NCBI GenBank assembly: GCA_037893245.1
Contig: JBAIAA010000103.1
Location: 806,001-870,000, forward strand
Length of the DNA stretch: 64,000 bases
From: Crossaster papposus
Taxonomy: Eukaryota; Echinodermata; Asteroidea; Velatida; Solasteridae
Direction: 5' to 3'
Shown here in pieces: positions 22,815 to 32,787 of the stretch (positions are counted from its first letter, which is position 1; every line of letters begins with the position of its first letter). The notes under the pieces are model-generated. The model made no database searches. It was not told where the DNA came from and saw only the letters and a list, made by a program, of their open reading frames with translations. Position numbers and translations under genes: made by a program.

Positions 22815-24473
22815 GGGGTGTTGCCCCTGGCTCCTCTAAAAGTTACGACGGTACCACTGAATCCCAAAACGCTACTTTTACTCACAGTGAGAGAATCTCC
22901 CAACGCACCGACCACGTTGATGTCACCTGGACGCAATTTATTCACTGTAGAGAAAAACAACCTTGTTAAACATTTGAATTTGTTGGAATAACTTAATTCA
23001 GACACACATTTTAATAACCCTAACGTCGTTTTCCCTATTTTGACTGTTAAAACCAGATTTGTTTTGTGAGAATGTATGCAGTATTAAATGGGCACTAAGT
23101 CTAATCCCCGAAAAATTCATGTTTTGAAGTGTTTTGGATTTCAAACATCTGGCCGAATGGAAACCAATCTTACTAATGTCTTATCGTTCCCGAGAAAAGA
23201 CACACAAAAAAGTGTTTGCATCGTAAACGACAGACATTTCCTGTCGTTTTCATTTAATGATTTTGAATTGTAACAACTTGTAATTTTGTCAATGTTTTTT
23301 ACTCTTAATATTATTTAATCATTCTTTTAATGTTTATTTCTAGTTTTAATTTAAAGTTGTAATTCCTTTACAATATTTATCTAGGATTAACCTTTTTACA
23401 TGTTACTATTCGAGTAAGGATTGACAGGCTTTCGAGTCACAGTGTTTGATTATTGTCAATACTGGCCAGCTTGAATTGGGTGGTTTTTGTTTAGTTAGTT
23501 GTATGTTTGCAATTTGGCCGAATAAATAATAATAACAATGTGTGTGTCCCATAACTTACGCATATCACCAATGCAATGTGGTTTCTTACACATCCGCAAA
23601 AGGCCAACACCTTACGGCTGGAATCACAACTAAACCCAAACAGCTCGTGACGACTTTTAGTGGTCACAAAAGTGGACCCCGAAACTCGTTATATACAAGA
23701 ATAACACAAAACTCCCAGTTTTTTTAAAGATGGGTGTGTGGATGTTTATATCCTACTTTTAAATAACTTTCCAGTGAACATAATTTTTTTTATAATCGCC
23801 CTTTGTAGCCAAATTGGGCGCCTCTAAGACATAAGTATGTTCCTTTAAACTCAAGACGCTGTAAACAAGACACTATAACGATCCATTATTACTAAATCTC
23901 TTGTTACTTATTCACAGTGAGAAAATAGGAACAAATTCCCACCGCTCTCTTTATACGAGTGATTATTAGAAATAATAAGTTCATTAAGCCAAATTAAGCC
24001 CAAGGCCTACGGAATAATATCACGGGGATATTACAGCTGTTTTGATAATAATTAGGCAGATTACTTTTAGGACAAATTCAAATGAGATCTGCCAAGAAAG
24101 TTTCATCTTGTTTTGTTCCTCACCTGAAGTCGGCTTTTCAGGGGACACAGAAGGATTACAGTCGAATTTGACATCAATAGGAGTCTGCGTTAAAAGAATT
24201 AAGAATTATCACCTATAATCGAAATATGGAGAAACAATTGCCTTTGGTGAGCTGGTTTTGCTTGTAGTAAAAAATGGTTGAAAGATCAACTTCGTATGAC
24301 TTTATTGACCGTATGACGGTCCCCGTATGATATTCAACTTCCTATTGTTGGCAGACACCGAACGGAGATGATGACGTAACTTGGACTTACATTTGATGTA
24401 TTTAGGTGAAGTTGATCCCCGTAGCCATACTTGTCCAGGGTCTCTATGAGCGCGATGTACTCGTCCCAAAATC
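13659..24473 (-). CDS. PLB1-like: Phospholipase B1-like GDSL lipase, 12 exons (5' end not found)
   Basis: A secreted or membrane-anchored SGNH/GDSL esterase. Phospholipase B1 removes fatty acids from phospholipids and lysophospholipids (phospholipase A2 and lysophospholipase activity), in animals on gut and other epithelial surfaces. Exons, 5' to 3' on the minus strand: 24391-24473, 24124-24184, 22886-22944, 21875-21942, 21153-21196, 19918-20026, 19491-19686, 18197-18285, 17673-17742, 16374-16475, 15393-15488, 13659-13724. All eleven introns have GT-AG ends, and all phases agree, giving one open frame of 347 codons. Catalytic blocks: ALGDSLT (nucleophile Ser), FIGANDLC (GxND block) and APDCFHFS (DxxH block with the catalytic His). 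Length matches a single lipase domain; vertebrate PLB1 has four. The signal-peptide exon to the right and the C-terminal anchor to the left were not found. No lesion is seen, so it is probably functional. Confidence 0.92.
13725..15392. other. Lipase intron with GAGTC-rich repeat
   Basis: The intron between exons k and l. 14395-14915 is bounded by stretches rich in ACTCGAG/GAGTC (14468-14560 and 14850-14905, including a GTCGAGTCGAGTC run), probably the degenerate ends of a repeat element. 14950-15010 holds ATCGGTAT repeats. 15213-15240 carries AACGTTCGCCTGAGTGAAAC, a terminal-type motif seen at several other places. Confidence 0.5.
15393..15488 (-). CDS. PLB1-like: Lipase exon k: DxxH block with catalytic histidine
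   Basis: Acceptor TACGCTTCAG, donor GTGAGT. It encodes [20 protein letters not shown] then [12 protein letters not shown]. Asp-Cys-Phe-His is block V with the catalytic Asp and His; WNNM is the usual end of the catalytic fold. Confidence 0.95.
15489..16373. other. Lipase intron, repeat debris
   Basis: 15625-15680 is the inverted relative of 5490-5560 (GCGTTCCACTTACGCGAAC, CAAACGTTCGCCTACG). A C-run lies at about 16314-16331. No exon was recognised. Confidence 0.45.
16374..16475 (-). CDS. PLB1-like: Lipase exon j
   Basis: Acceptor CCCGACAG, donor GTACGT. It encodes [20 protein letters not shown] then FQPFF, the family motif SGRYDxREDFTVVVQPFF. The 893-bp palindrome at 16524-17416 sits in the intron just upstream. 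Confidence 0.9.
16524..17416. mobile_element. 893-bp palindrome (fold-back element) in a lipase intron
   Basis: The arms 16524-16954 and 16988-17416 are near-perfect inverted copies around a spacer of about 33 bp. Each end of the palindrome is itself a hairpin: AATCACTCTGTTTAATACCG pairs with CGGTATTAAACAGAGTGATT at 16550-16650 and again at 17280-17390. The left arm carries about 20 extra bases near 16921. Reading frames inside (for example 16966-17259) are not protein-like. A fold-back transposon is likely; an assembly-made palindrome cannot be excluded. Confidence 0.85.
17673..17742 (-). CDS. PLB1-like: Lipase exon i
   Basis: Acceptor TTCCTCAG, donor GTATAA. It encodes [20 protein letters not shown] then YQ, matching the Cys-Pro-Cys loop and following helix of PLB1. 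The phase completes the TT left over from exon h. Confidence 0.82.
18197..18285 (-). CDS. PLB1-like: Lipase exon h
   Basis: Acceptor TTTTCCACTCAG, donor GTAGGT. It encodes [20 protein letters not shown] followed by TGFVCDVLH, the VPRxFVNLVxVLE strand-helix of the family. Confidence 0.9.
18429..18711. mobile_element. MITE with about 125-bp arms, diverged copy
   Basis: Starts TTGGTACACTGACTTG; the arms contain TTGCTATATCAGGTGAT and its inverse, and CTTGCCCCGAATCACGTG. Same family as 24785-25091 and 26769-27075. It lies in the intron between lipase exons g and h. Confidence 0.8.
18712..19490. other. Lipase intron; dispersed repeat at about 18880-19010
   Basis: 18885-19000 (ACACAAGAATAACACAAAAA, GTGTGGATGTTTATATCCTA) recurs in diverged form at about 23695-23820. 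Nothing else was recognised. Confidence 0.5.
19491..19686 (-). CDS. PLB1-like: Lipase exon g: GxND block
   Basis: Acceptor TTTCTGCAG, donor GTGAGAG. It encodes [17 protein letters not shown], then [15 protein letters not shown], then [19 protein letters not shown]. Gly-x-Asn-Asp is block III; the Asn supports the oxyanion hole. This is the most recognisable exon of the gene. Confidence 0.95.
19918..20026 (-). CDS. PLB1-like: Lipase exon f
   Basis: It encodes [18 protein letters not shown] and [10 protein letters not shown], matching the family pattern LRKxNPxxxGFSTGTG followed by NxAxPGAxAE. The acceptor (CTATGATAG) has a weak pyrimidine tract, but the phase fits both neighbours. Confidence 0.88.
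21153..21196 (-). CDS. PLB1-like: Lipase exon e: IGGD block
   Basis: A 44-bp exon, acceptor ATTGACAG, donor GTGAGTA. It encodes [14 protein letters not shown]; the family has SIGGDxNLxxxTTLPN here (block II region, whose Gly helps form the oxyanion hole). Confidence 0.88.
21286..21553. mobile_element. MITE in the intron between exons d and e
   Basis: TGTGGCAGAGTATAGATTAA at 21321 pairs with TTAATCTATACTCTGCCACA ending at 21506. Outer ends of TTAAAGGG(G)AA type extend the pairing to about 21286 and 21553, suggesting a TTAA target site. A poly-A run is at 21507-21530. Confidence 0.75.
21875..21942 (-). CDS. PLB1-like: Lipase exon d
   Basis: Acceptor TTTAACAG, donor GTAAGT. It encodes [20 protein letters not shown] plus the start of SASIGGD, following the GDSLT block directly. 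Confidence 0.88.
21943..22885. other. Lipase intron with a hairpin and a 25-base G run
   Basis: AGTCTGGTTTCCT at about 22255 and AGGAACCAGACT at about 22319 form a small inverted pair. A T-run followed by 25 consecutive G lies at 22794-22818 on the plus strand, which is C-rich in the lipase transcript. No exon was recognised. Confidence 0.6.
22886..22944 (-). CDS. PLB1-like: Lipase exon c: catalytic serine (GDSL block)
   Basis: Acceptor CTCTACAG, donor GTGAGTA. It encodes [19 protein letters not shown]. Gly-Asp-Ser is block I of GDSL hydrolases, with Ser as the nucleophile; the phrase LRPxDI before it is characteristic of PLB1. Confidence 0.93.
22945..24123. other. Lipase intron, no exon recognised
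   Basis: AT-rich, with the diverged dispersed repeat at about 23695-23820 shared with 18885-19000. Confidence 0.4.
24124..24184 (-). CDS. PLB1-like: Lipase exon b
   Basis: Acceptor AACGCAG, donor GTGAGG. It encodes [20 protein letters not shown], the Cys- and Pro-containing stretch just before the lipase domain in this family. Phase 0 start, one base carried into the next exon. Confidence 0.88.
24391..24473 (-). CDS. PLB1-like: Lipase exon a: N-terminal linker
   Basis: Acceptor AATTTAG before GATTTTGG, donor GTAAGT at 24390-24385. It encodes [20 protein letters not shown]. It starts in the middle of a codon, so at least one earlier exon, probably with the signal peptide, must exist. The 5' 21 bp of this exon is repeated at 26437-26457 by the tandem duplication. 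Confidence 0.75.
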
Positions 24474-24784
24474 CTAAATTCAAACCACATCATTTCTCAT
24501 CAATTGTTAGTTCTAAGCATTTATGCGCAGTATCAGACGTATTTTACTGTTTGCTATCAAACCGCCGTCTGTCATTAAAATGCAGTCTACATTTGCTTGC
24601 GTTACAAAATCAAAGTTTATTTAATTTGGCTAAAGAACAAGCATTAAAGCTAAATTAAATGGTACGCATTTTAATGGCAAACAACATTGTAGCATTTAAA
24701 GCTCCAATGATAATTTAAGCCAGGGGTATACCTACTGTCAATAAGCCATTTGCGCGTGACCCCGGGTTAAAATTAAATAATATC

Positions 24785-25091
24785 TGGTACACTGACTTGT
24801 TCACACAGCTTGGCACAGTTTAACTTTAAATTCTCCAGACCAAAGACACTGTTGCTATATCACGTGATTCGGGGCAAGCTTTTGCATAGTTAGGTAAGAG
24901 ACGCTCAGCACCAATACATTGTTTACAATGGGTGAGAATGGCAAAAAGACACCAGACCATTCCAGAGCTAAGGGTTGCTAGCGTATGGCGCATAAGGCTT
25001 GCCCCGAATCACGTGATATAGCAACAGCGTCTTTGGTCTGGAGAATTTAAAGTTAAATTGTGCCAAGCTATGTGAGCAAGTCAGTGTACCA
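24785..25091. mobile_element. 307-bp MITE, copy in duplication 1
   Basis: TGGTACACTGACTTGTTCAC at the left is matched inverted at the right end (AAGTCAGTGTACCA). The inner arms contain TTGCTATATCACGTGATTCG and its inverse, so most of the element folds back on itself. Confidence 0.9.
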
Positions 25092-25254
25092 GATGTTATT
25101 CAAATTTAACTCGGGGTCACGCGCAAATGGCTTATTTCGTTAGCGGTTGATGCAGCCATCAAGAGGCAAGAGACGGCCAGTTGCAGCCCCGAAAAACGAA
25201 TTTTGAATGCTGTCTTAAGTATGGTGGCTTAAGTAAGGGACTACGCAGATCGTG

Positions 25255-25795
25255 AATCATGATCATGACTTTCCCCAAAAGTCGCGAATATTGACGTCAA
25301 ATTTGAAGTCGATATTCGCGTCAAATTTTACGACTTTCTCCGAAAGTCGCGAATATTGACGTCAATATTCGCGACAAAATTCACGACTTTCCTCAAAGTC
25401 ACGAATATTGACGTCAATATTCACGACTTTCCCCAAAAGTCGCGAATATTAACGTCAAATTTGACGTCAATATTGACGTCAATATTCGCGACTTTGGAGG
25501 CAAGTCGTGAAATTTGTCGTCAATATTGACGTCAATATTTGAGACTTTCGGAGAAAGTCGTGAATTTTGTCGCGAATATTGACGTCAATATTTGCAACTT
25601 TCAGGAAAAAGGCGTGAAATTTGACGCTAATATTGACGTCAAATTTGACGTCAATATTCGCAACTTTTGAAGCAAATATTGACAATATTCAATTGTTCAA
25701 TATTCAATAGTCAATATTGACGTTAATATTTGCGAGTTTAGGGAAAGTCGTGAATATTGTCGCGAATGTTGACGTCAATATTCACGATATGCGTG
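25255..25795. repeat. Palindromic array of AATATTGACGTCAATATT units
   Basis: Irregular tandem and inverted units combining GTCGCGAATATTGACGTCAA, ATTCACGACTTTCC and related pieces. About ten TGACGTCA palindromes occur, each often embedded in a longer palindrome. No coding content; short frames here are artefacts. Confidence 0.9.
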
Positions 25796-26768
25796 TCCCT
25801 CCAGGGCCACCTTACTTAAGCGTCGGTTATTGGCAAAGTCGCACCTTAATGATCATACAATTCACTCAGCTTGACTATTGTATTTCGTGCCCGGGTTTTT
25901 GGACCCTGTAGGTTCTACCGTACATACCGAACCTGTGCCTATTGTAATCTGAAACCAGATGCACAATCCAGAACCTCTAGGTTTTTTATTTAAAAGATTA
26001 TTCTTTCTCTAAAATGCTCAAACTATACACCAAATGAAAGGTCTTGATGAAAGAAATACAATGTTTTTTTAATCGAGAAAATCAGATAATTAGTTTTTGA
26101 GAAATACTGTTTTATTTAATTAAAATACATGTACACCCCATTCGATGAAGCGCGACCCTACTGTGTATACCCCTAATGGCCCCAAATGTCCTGGCAAAGC
26201 CCAGGCCAGCGCGGCCCGGGCCCCGGTGAATTTACCTCCAGTCACACACGGTAAGCGGAGCACACACGCGCATTCGCACAATGCCGTAATCTTCTAACAA
26301 TAGCTGTCATAAATCTAGCTTTACAAAGTTCACTTTCCAGCCGAAACTCATCCTGAGCCACGCAGCGCTTTTACAAGCTTTCTACGAAAGCGCTCGGGGG
26401 GGGGGGGGGGGGGGGGGGGGGGCGGAGGGGGCCCTTCGATGTACTCGTCCCAAAATCCTAAATTCAAACCACATCATTTCTCATCAATTGTTAGTTCTAA
26501 GCATTTATGCGCAGTATCAGACGCATTTTACTGTTTGCTATCAAACCGCCGTCTGTCATTAAAATGCAGTCTACATTTGCTTGCGTTACAAAATCAAAGT
26601 TTATTTAATTTGGCTAAAGAACAAGCATTAAAGCTAAATTAAATGGTACGCATTTTAATGGCAAACAACATTGTAGCATTTAAAGCTCCAATGATAATTT
26701 AAGCCAGGGGTATACCTACTGTCAATAAGCCATTTGCGCGTGACCCCGGGTTAAAATTAAATAATATC

Positions 26769-27075
26769 TGGTACACTGACTTGTTCACACAGCTTGGCAC
26801 AGTTTAACTTTAAATTCTCCAGACCAAAGACACTGTTGCTATATCACGTGATTCGGGGCAAGCTTTTGCATAGTTAGGTAAGAGACGCTCAGCACCAATA
26901 CATTGTTTACAATGGGTGAGAATGGCAAAAAGACACCAGACCATTCCAGAGCTAAGGGTTGCTAGCGTATGGCGCATAAGGCTTGCCCCGAATCACGTGA
27001 TATAGCAACAGCGTCTTTGGTCTGGAGAATTTAAAGTTAAACTGTGCCAAGCTGTGTGAGCAAGTCAGTGTACCA
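26769..27075. mobile_element. 307-bp MITE, copy in duplication 2
   Basis: Same element as 24785-25091, duplicated with the surrounding segment; only one or two base changes are visible. Confidence 0.9.
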
Positions 27076-27238
27076 GATGTTATTCAAATTTAACTCGGGG
27101 TCACGCGCAAATGGCTTATTTCGTTAGCGGTTGATGCAGCCATCAAGAGGCAAGAGACGGCCAGTTGCAGCCCCGAAAAACGCATTTTGAATGCTGACTT
27201 AAGTATGGTGGCTTAAGTAAGGGACTACGCAGATCGTG

Positions 27239-27779
27239 AATCATGATCATGACTTTCCCCAAAAGTCGCGAATATTGACGTCAAATTTGAAGTCGATATT
27301 CGCGTCAAATTTTACGACTTTCTCCGAAAGTCGCGAATATTGACGTCAATATTCGCGACAAAATTCACGACTTTCCTCAAAGTCACGAATATTGACGTCA
27401 ATATTCACGACTTTCCCCAAAAGTCGCGAATATTAACGTCAAATTTGACGTCAATATTGACGTCAATATTCGCGACTTTGGAGCCAAGTCGTGAAATTTG
27501 TCGTCAATATTGACGTCAATATTTGAGACTTTCGGAGAAAGTCGTGAATTTTGTCGCGAATATTGACGTCAATATTTGCAACTTTCAGGAAAAAGGCGTG
27601 AAATTTGACGCGAATATTGACGTCAAATTTGACGTCAATATTCGCAACTTTTGAAGCAAATATTGACAATATTCAATTGTTCAATATTCAATAGTCAATA
27701 TTGACGTTAATATTTGCGAGTTTAGGGAAAGTCGTGAATATTGTCGCGAATGTTGACGTCAATATTCACGATATGCGTG
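27239..27779. repeat. Second TGACGTCA palindrome array
   Basis: Copy of 25255-25795 inside the tandem duplication, with a handful of substitutions. Confidence 0.9.
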
Positions 27780-28393
27780 TCCCTCCAGGGCCACCATACT
27801 TAAGCGTCGGTTATTGGCAAAGTCACACCTTAATGATCATACAATTCACTCAGCTTGACTATTGTATTTCGTGCCCGGGTTTTGGACCCTGTAGGCTGTA
27901 CCGTACATACCGAACCTGTGCCTATTGTAATCTGAAACCAGATGCACAATCCAGAACCTCTAGGTTTTCATTTAAAAGATTATTCTTTCTCTAAAATGCT
28001 CAAACTATACACCAAATGAAAGGTCTTGATGAAAGAAATACAATGTTTTTTTAATCGAGAAAATCAGATAATTAGTTTTTGAGAAATACTGTTTTATTTA
28101 ATTAAAATACATGTACACCCCATTCGATGAAGCGCGACCCTACTGTGTATACCCCTAATGGCCCCAAAAGTCCTGGCAAAGCCCAGGCCAGCGCGGCCCG
28201 GGCCCCGGTGAATTTACCTCCAGTCACACACGGTACCGTAATCTTCTAACAATAGCTGTCATAAATCTAGCTTTACAAAGTTCACTTTCCAGCCGAAACT
28301 CATCCTGAGCCACGCAGCGCTTTTACAAGCTTTCTACGAAAGCGCTCAGGGGGGGGGGGGGGGGGGGGGGGGGGGGCGGAGGGGGCCCTTCGA

Positions 28394-29047
28394 GGCTGCG
28401 ATTGCGAAACGCTGTGGTAATGTGGGAAATGCGAAAAATAAAGAGTTTTACGCATCCAATCTTAACATCTTGTCTTTTGTAGTTAAAAAAAGTTGTTATT
28501 TACCTTAATTTTCATCATCCAATGACAAAAATTTTATTAAAAAAAAAAAGCAGTCGAAACAAAATGAACGTTGACGTACAGTAATTTTGATGCACGTGGA
28601 GATTGTGCACAAATACCCAACCGACGTCAACAAATACCTCCCCTAAAAAGGGCAATAATAATCGATAAATTGTGGAAAATCCTGCTTCGAACCCACTAAT
28701 TTTGTTTCCATGGATACGTTAAAAAAGGATGTAGCAGTGATGAACTGAATTTTTGAAAAAAATCTGTCTGTGAACCCCATGCGTTTTATTGCGTTGTTTT
28801 CCAACGAAAATGGCAGAAAATGACACCTCCCTAAACAAATTTCGTTTAGATCGTGCATGACTGTACCTGGCTTTGCGGACGCTGGATAAATCACTGAATT
28901 CGGGGAGCGATGCACGGGGCAAATTTGTACGTGTTTCAATGGTACGCTTCGAGGTAGCGATCTATACGTATTTATATGTGTGAGATGTGCGGTTCGTGAG
29001 CGTGGAAGAATAAATGAGATACATTTCAACATTGGTGGCGCACTTTG

Positions 29048-29082
<35 letters not shown>

Positions 29083-29979
29083 TGAAAGCGCTCAAACTCA
29101 TGCGGCCATTCGGCAAGATCTATGGTTATTAGCGCAAAGATTCATGCGCCCAATCAGAGCCTTCGTTACAAACAGACCAAGACCTTTTTTTTTAAGCCCC
29201 TGGCTTTGGCTCCGTTTCCGGCTACAGCCTATTGTTAAACTGTATGAATGAAGCCTGAGACGAAGACAAAGCTGGGGTTCGGAAAACAGCCCAAGGCATG
29301 CAAACCAACTTCGACCCCAACGCGCATTTCTATTAGTCCATTTGCTTGGACTTAAGGTGTTCTTAATGTTCATTCTCCCACGTACAAATTAAAAATAATT
29401 GGAAAAATTGTAGAAATTAACGTACAGTAGCTTTGCTATTATATATTATACAGAATAAGAAACATAAAGGACTGAAAAGCTACGTAAACGTCAATAAAAT
29501 TAGGCATAGTGGTAGAAATTGTCATTTTACCAGGGGTGGTGGTTCATATCATGTATTAGGCCAACTTGTCTAATTATTGCTGCGAATGTCCGCAGGGTTT
29601 GAGGGCGACAGTTCAAGAGCCGTTAAACTCTGCGTGGCTCAGAATGGCCGAAACTACGAACAATAGAGACTAAAAAATTACAGGTATAGTAGACAAGACA
29701 AGTAAACTTTACGTAAATGATAACACCTACCTTGATTTTTGATGATTGCACCATAACAAATCGAGTTTATTTTTACTTTTGTTGTAACTTTCGTTCTAAA
29801 TTGCTTATCGCGATGTAGTAAACACTAACGTGTACAGAAAGCCTTCGAAAACAAAGGGAGACCCGTTCAACTGTCACTCACTTTATACTCGGGGCTCGGA
29901 AAAAAGTGCCGAGTTGACACTCCGCGATTTGTTCAGGAAAAATCTAGGGCCAGATCGGTTTCTCTCGGGAAAACTATCA
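28394..29979. other. No gene recognised; 32-base C run at 29051-29082
   Basis: The frames with poly-Gly or poly-Pro come from the C run. CTGAAAGCGCTC next to it resembles the GAAAGCGCTC beside the G runs at 26396 and 28349, so this may be an inverted partial relative. Nothing else is supported. Confidence 0.45.
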
Positions 29980-30790
29980 AATCGCCGTCTGTCATTAAAA
30001 TGCAGTCTACATTTGGTTGGCTTGCGTTACAAAATCAAAGTTTAATGAATGAAATGCTTTTAAACCCAAATCCACTTGATGCCATTTTGTCTTACCTCCA
30101 GAAGAATATTGTGGGCGAGGCATCGATTGGGAGAAAATGGCAAAGTAAATGCAAAAGCATGGTCATTTATCAAGACTTTTGGCAGATAGTTGAAAATGTT
30201 CGAATTACATTTGAGCAGACTCACTCATTTTAGGGGCGGAGACACTATTCATAATTAAGGGTGATACAAGTAGAGACTCAGCGATGCCCGTAAATAGCAA
30301 AAATACTCAATGTGATATAAAGCAGGGTAGTTTTGGATTTGATAAATTGGGTTATGTTGAAATTTGTTAGCCTACAAAGCTTTCCCCTTACCCCCCTGTT
30401 TGGAAAATCTATTTGGCTAAAGAACAAACATTAAAGCTGATTAAAATGATACGCATTTTAATGGCAACAAAACATTGTAGCATTTAAAGCTGCAATGGTA
30501 ATTTAAACCAGGGGTACTTACTGTCAATTTCGTTGGCGGTTGATGCAGTCATCAAGAGGCAAGAGACGGCCAGTTGCAGCCCCGAAAAACGCATTTTGAC
30601 TGCTGACTTTCACTTAAGCGTCGGTTATTGGCAAAGTCACACACTTTAATGATCATACGATTCACTCGGCTTGACTATTGTGTTTCGTGCCCGGGTTTTT
30701 GGACCCTGTAGGCTGTACCGTTCATACCGAACCTGTGTCTATTGTAATATAAAACCAGTTGCACAATCGGTGACCGAACCTCTGAAAGTG
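29980..30790. repeat. Diverged partial third copy of the duplicated segment
   Basis: 29985-30045 (CCGTCTGTCATTAAAATGCA), 30410-30520 and 30530-30780 (GCCAGTTGCAGCCCCGAAAA, TTGGACCCTGTAGGCTGTAC) match blocks of the 24453-26436 unit. It lacks the MITE and the TGACGTCA array, so it shows the family before or without those additions. Confidence 0.8.
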
Positions 30791-32055
30791 TAAGCAAATT
30801 ATGACCACGGAGGCCTCTTTATAATATTTGCCATTTTGTTATTTAAATGACGTTTCAATCACGTGTTCTGTCATTTATTGCTTCTTTGACGTCGCGTGAC
30901 TATTTCGTATAGTTTATATCATGCTCGCGCCTCGCAGCCGAGTCAAGAAAACAGTGCACATGTAGATTGTGTTCACGTGCACTGCACTGACGTCCCAATG
31001 TGATCAGCCGTGCAGCTTGGTCCGAGAACGAAAGACTATTTCAGTTTAGATCACATGCAATCTAGGAAATGATCCACCCAAACCTGTTTTCATGTATAGA
31101 TGTTGATATCCGGTTGGTGCAGTGTTTACTTTAGTTTCTCGCCTTCCACCGTTGCGGACCGGTTTCGATTTAAGTAAAGGTTCGCTTTGATTTACTCTGA
31201 AATCTGGGATCGCTTGTATTATTTGTAATAATAACAGGACATTTTGGATTCTATATGCTTTGTGGTGCAATCACAGGCGATTCCTGGCCTCTTTCCTCTG
31301 ATTTTTTTTATCAAAAGTTTATATAGAGATAAAATAGGGCATTATGAAGATTATAAATATATTATAAATATATTATATATATAAGTTTATATATGAATGT
31401 GGGTCACATCCAAAACTGGAACATGCGAGAATATATATAAATATATAGCAAAACTGTCGCCAAAAAGATAAGCTCTCGGACAATGTCCTAGCTTAGGTTG
31501 GACAAAGCATAGCTCCATGGACAAACCAACCAACTAACATTCTTACACAAGGTCATTAACAACATAAACATTCATCCATATATACTGCAATAAAAGGGTA
31601 ATTGGCAATGATGGAGGGGACATTACTTCCAATTCAATGACCACATGTCCACCAGGCGCGGGATTATTTATCGAACCTCGATGCCAGGTAGTCCGAGTAT
31701 CATACGTTGGTTAACGGAGCCACCTCTGATACCAACGAGCGGCTAGATGCGCGCCAGTCGGGTTCAGGTTGTCTTCTGCGGATAACACCAATGTCCGGCC
31801 TCGCTCTCCCGCTGCGAGTATAGAGACCCTGGGAGGGCTTTATGTGCATGGAGAAATTGAACGGGTGCGGGCCGCAAACTGGGGTTCCATTGATTGCTAA
31901 CCCTTTTTGTCACTATTATATTAGGCCAAAAATAAGACACAGCAGATCTTCCGATCCGATCCTCTTCCCTTCCTTTTCTCTCACCTCCCCCTCTTTTCCC
32001 CCACCCCCGTTTTTGTTGTTGTTATACTCATTTTACCCGGGGGGCACGTGCCCCA
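30791..32055. other. No gene recognised
   Basis: Contains an AT-rich patch of TATAAATATATT repeats at about 31345-31445. No domain or repeat boundary is supported. Confidence 0.4.
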
Positions 32056-32165
32056 AAGTCGTGAATATTGACGTTACTACTGACATCAAATTTTAAGACT
32101 TTCCCCCAAAGTCGTAAATATTGACGTCAATTTTCGCGACAAATTTCACGACTTGCCCCTATTGA
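32056..32165. repeat. Fragment of the TGACGTCA-type array
   Basis: AAAGTCGTGAATATTGACGT and AAATATTGACGTCAATTTTC match the arrays at 25255 and 27239, so the family is dispersed and not confined to the duplication. Confidence 0.8.
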
Positions 32166-32532
32166 CGCGAATAAATAAAATAATCGGGCATTGATTGCAG
32201 GATGGCTGAACAGACTATCGGGACTATAATTAATACATTGCAAAATGTAAAGTGATGACACTAATTTAAGATATACATAGGATAGTGATGGCTTCTGATT
32301 AGTCAAGACTCGATCACGTGGAGGGCATTATTTTGTAGTAATTGCCCGGCTTTCAAGAAGAAGCGCATGAATGTCCCCTGAACCAGCATTATTCAAGCAT
32401 CATGTAAGCCAATGATTGGCCGAATTAAACAGTCCTACAGAAACTTGTAACAAGGACTCGTCAAATCTTGAAACCGCGCGCTATTAATACGGGTAGAACG
32501 TTTGTATCTATACACGCGGCATTTTTTTAAAA
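32166..32532. other. Nothing recognised
   Basis: No frame, repeat or site that I can support. Confidence 0.35.
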
Positions 32533-32787
32533 CTGGGCCCAATTTCTTGGCTCTGCTTACCGTTAGCGAAAAATCCCTGCTTAATATAGCAGAAAATTCG
32601 GTGCTTACGATAAAAGTATTTCACGCGTTAGCGAGGAATTTTGGTCTCTGAGCATGCGTACATCCCGTAACTAAGGATTCTGTGCTTACATGGTAAGCAC
32701 ATTATTGTTCTGCTAACGCGGTTAGCGGAAAATGGTGACCGTAAGCGCAGAATTCTGTGGTTAGCAGAGCCAAGAAATTGGGCTCAG
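32533..32787. mobile_element. 255-bp MITE
   Basis: CTGGGCCCAATTTCTTGGCT at 32533 pairs with AGCCAAGAAATTGGGCTCAG ending at 32787. The interior has further imperfect pairing built from GTTAGCG and GCTTAC motifs. Non-coding. Confidence 0.85.

Larger units (their letters stand above)
24453..26436. repeat. Tandem duplication, copy 1
   Basis: A 1984-bp unit directly repeated at 26437-28393 with few differences. It contains the first 21 bp of lipase exon a, an AT-rich part, a MITE (24785-25091), the TGACGTCA palindrome array (25255-25795) and a 27-base G run (26396-26422) at its right end. Copy 2 lacks about 33 bp present here at about 26252-26285. Confidence 0.93.
26437..28393. repeat. Tandem duplication, copy 2
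   Basis: Direct copy of 24453-26436. It starts with CGATGTACTCGTCCCAAAAT, so it carries the 5' 21 bp of lipase exon a together with its splice acceptor, and ends with GGGGGCCCTTCGA. It contains the second MITE (26769-27075), the second TGACGTCA array (27239-27779) and a 28-base G run (28349-28376). Confidence 0.93.

Noticed and set aside
28643-29116. Poly-Gly and poly-Pro frames
   Set aside because: They are produced by the 32-base C run at 29051-29082.
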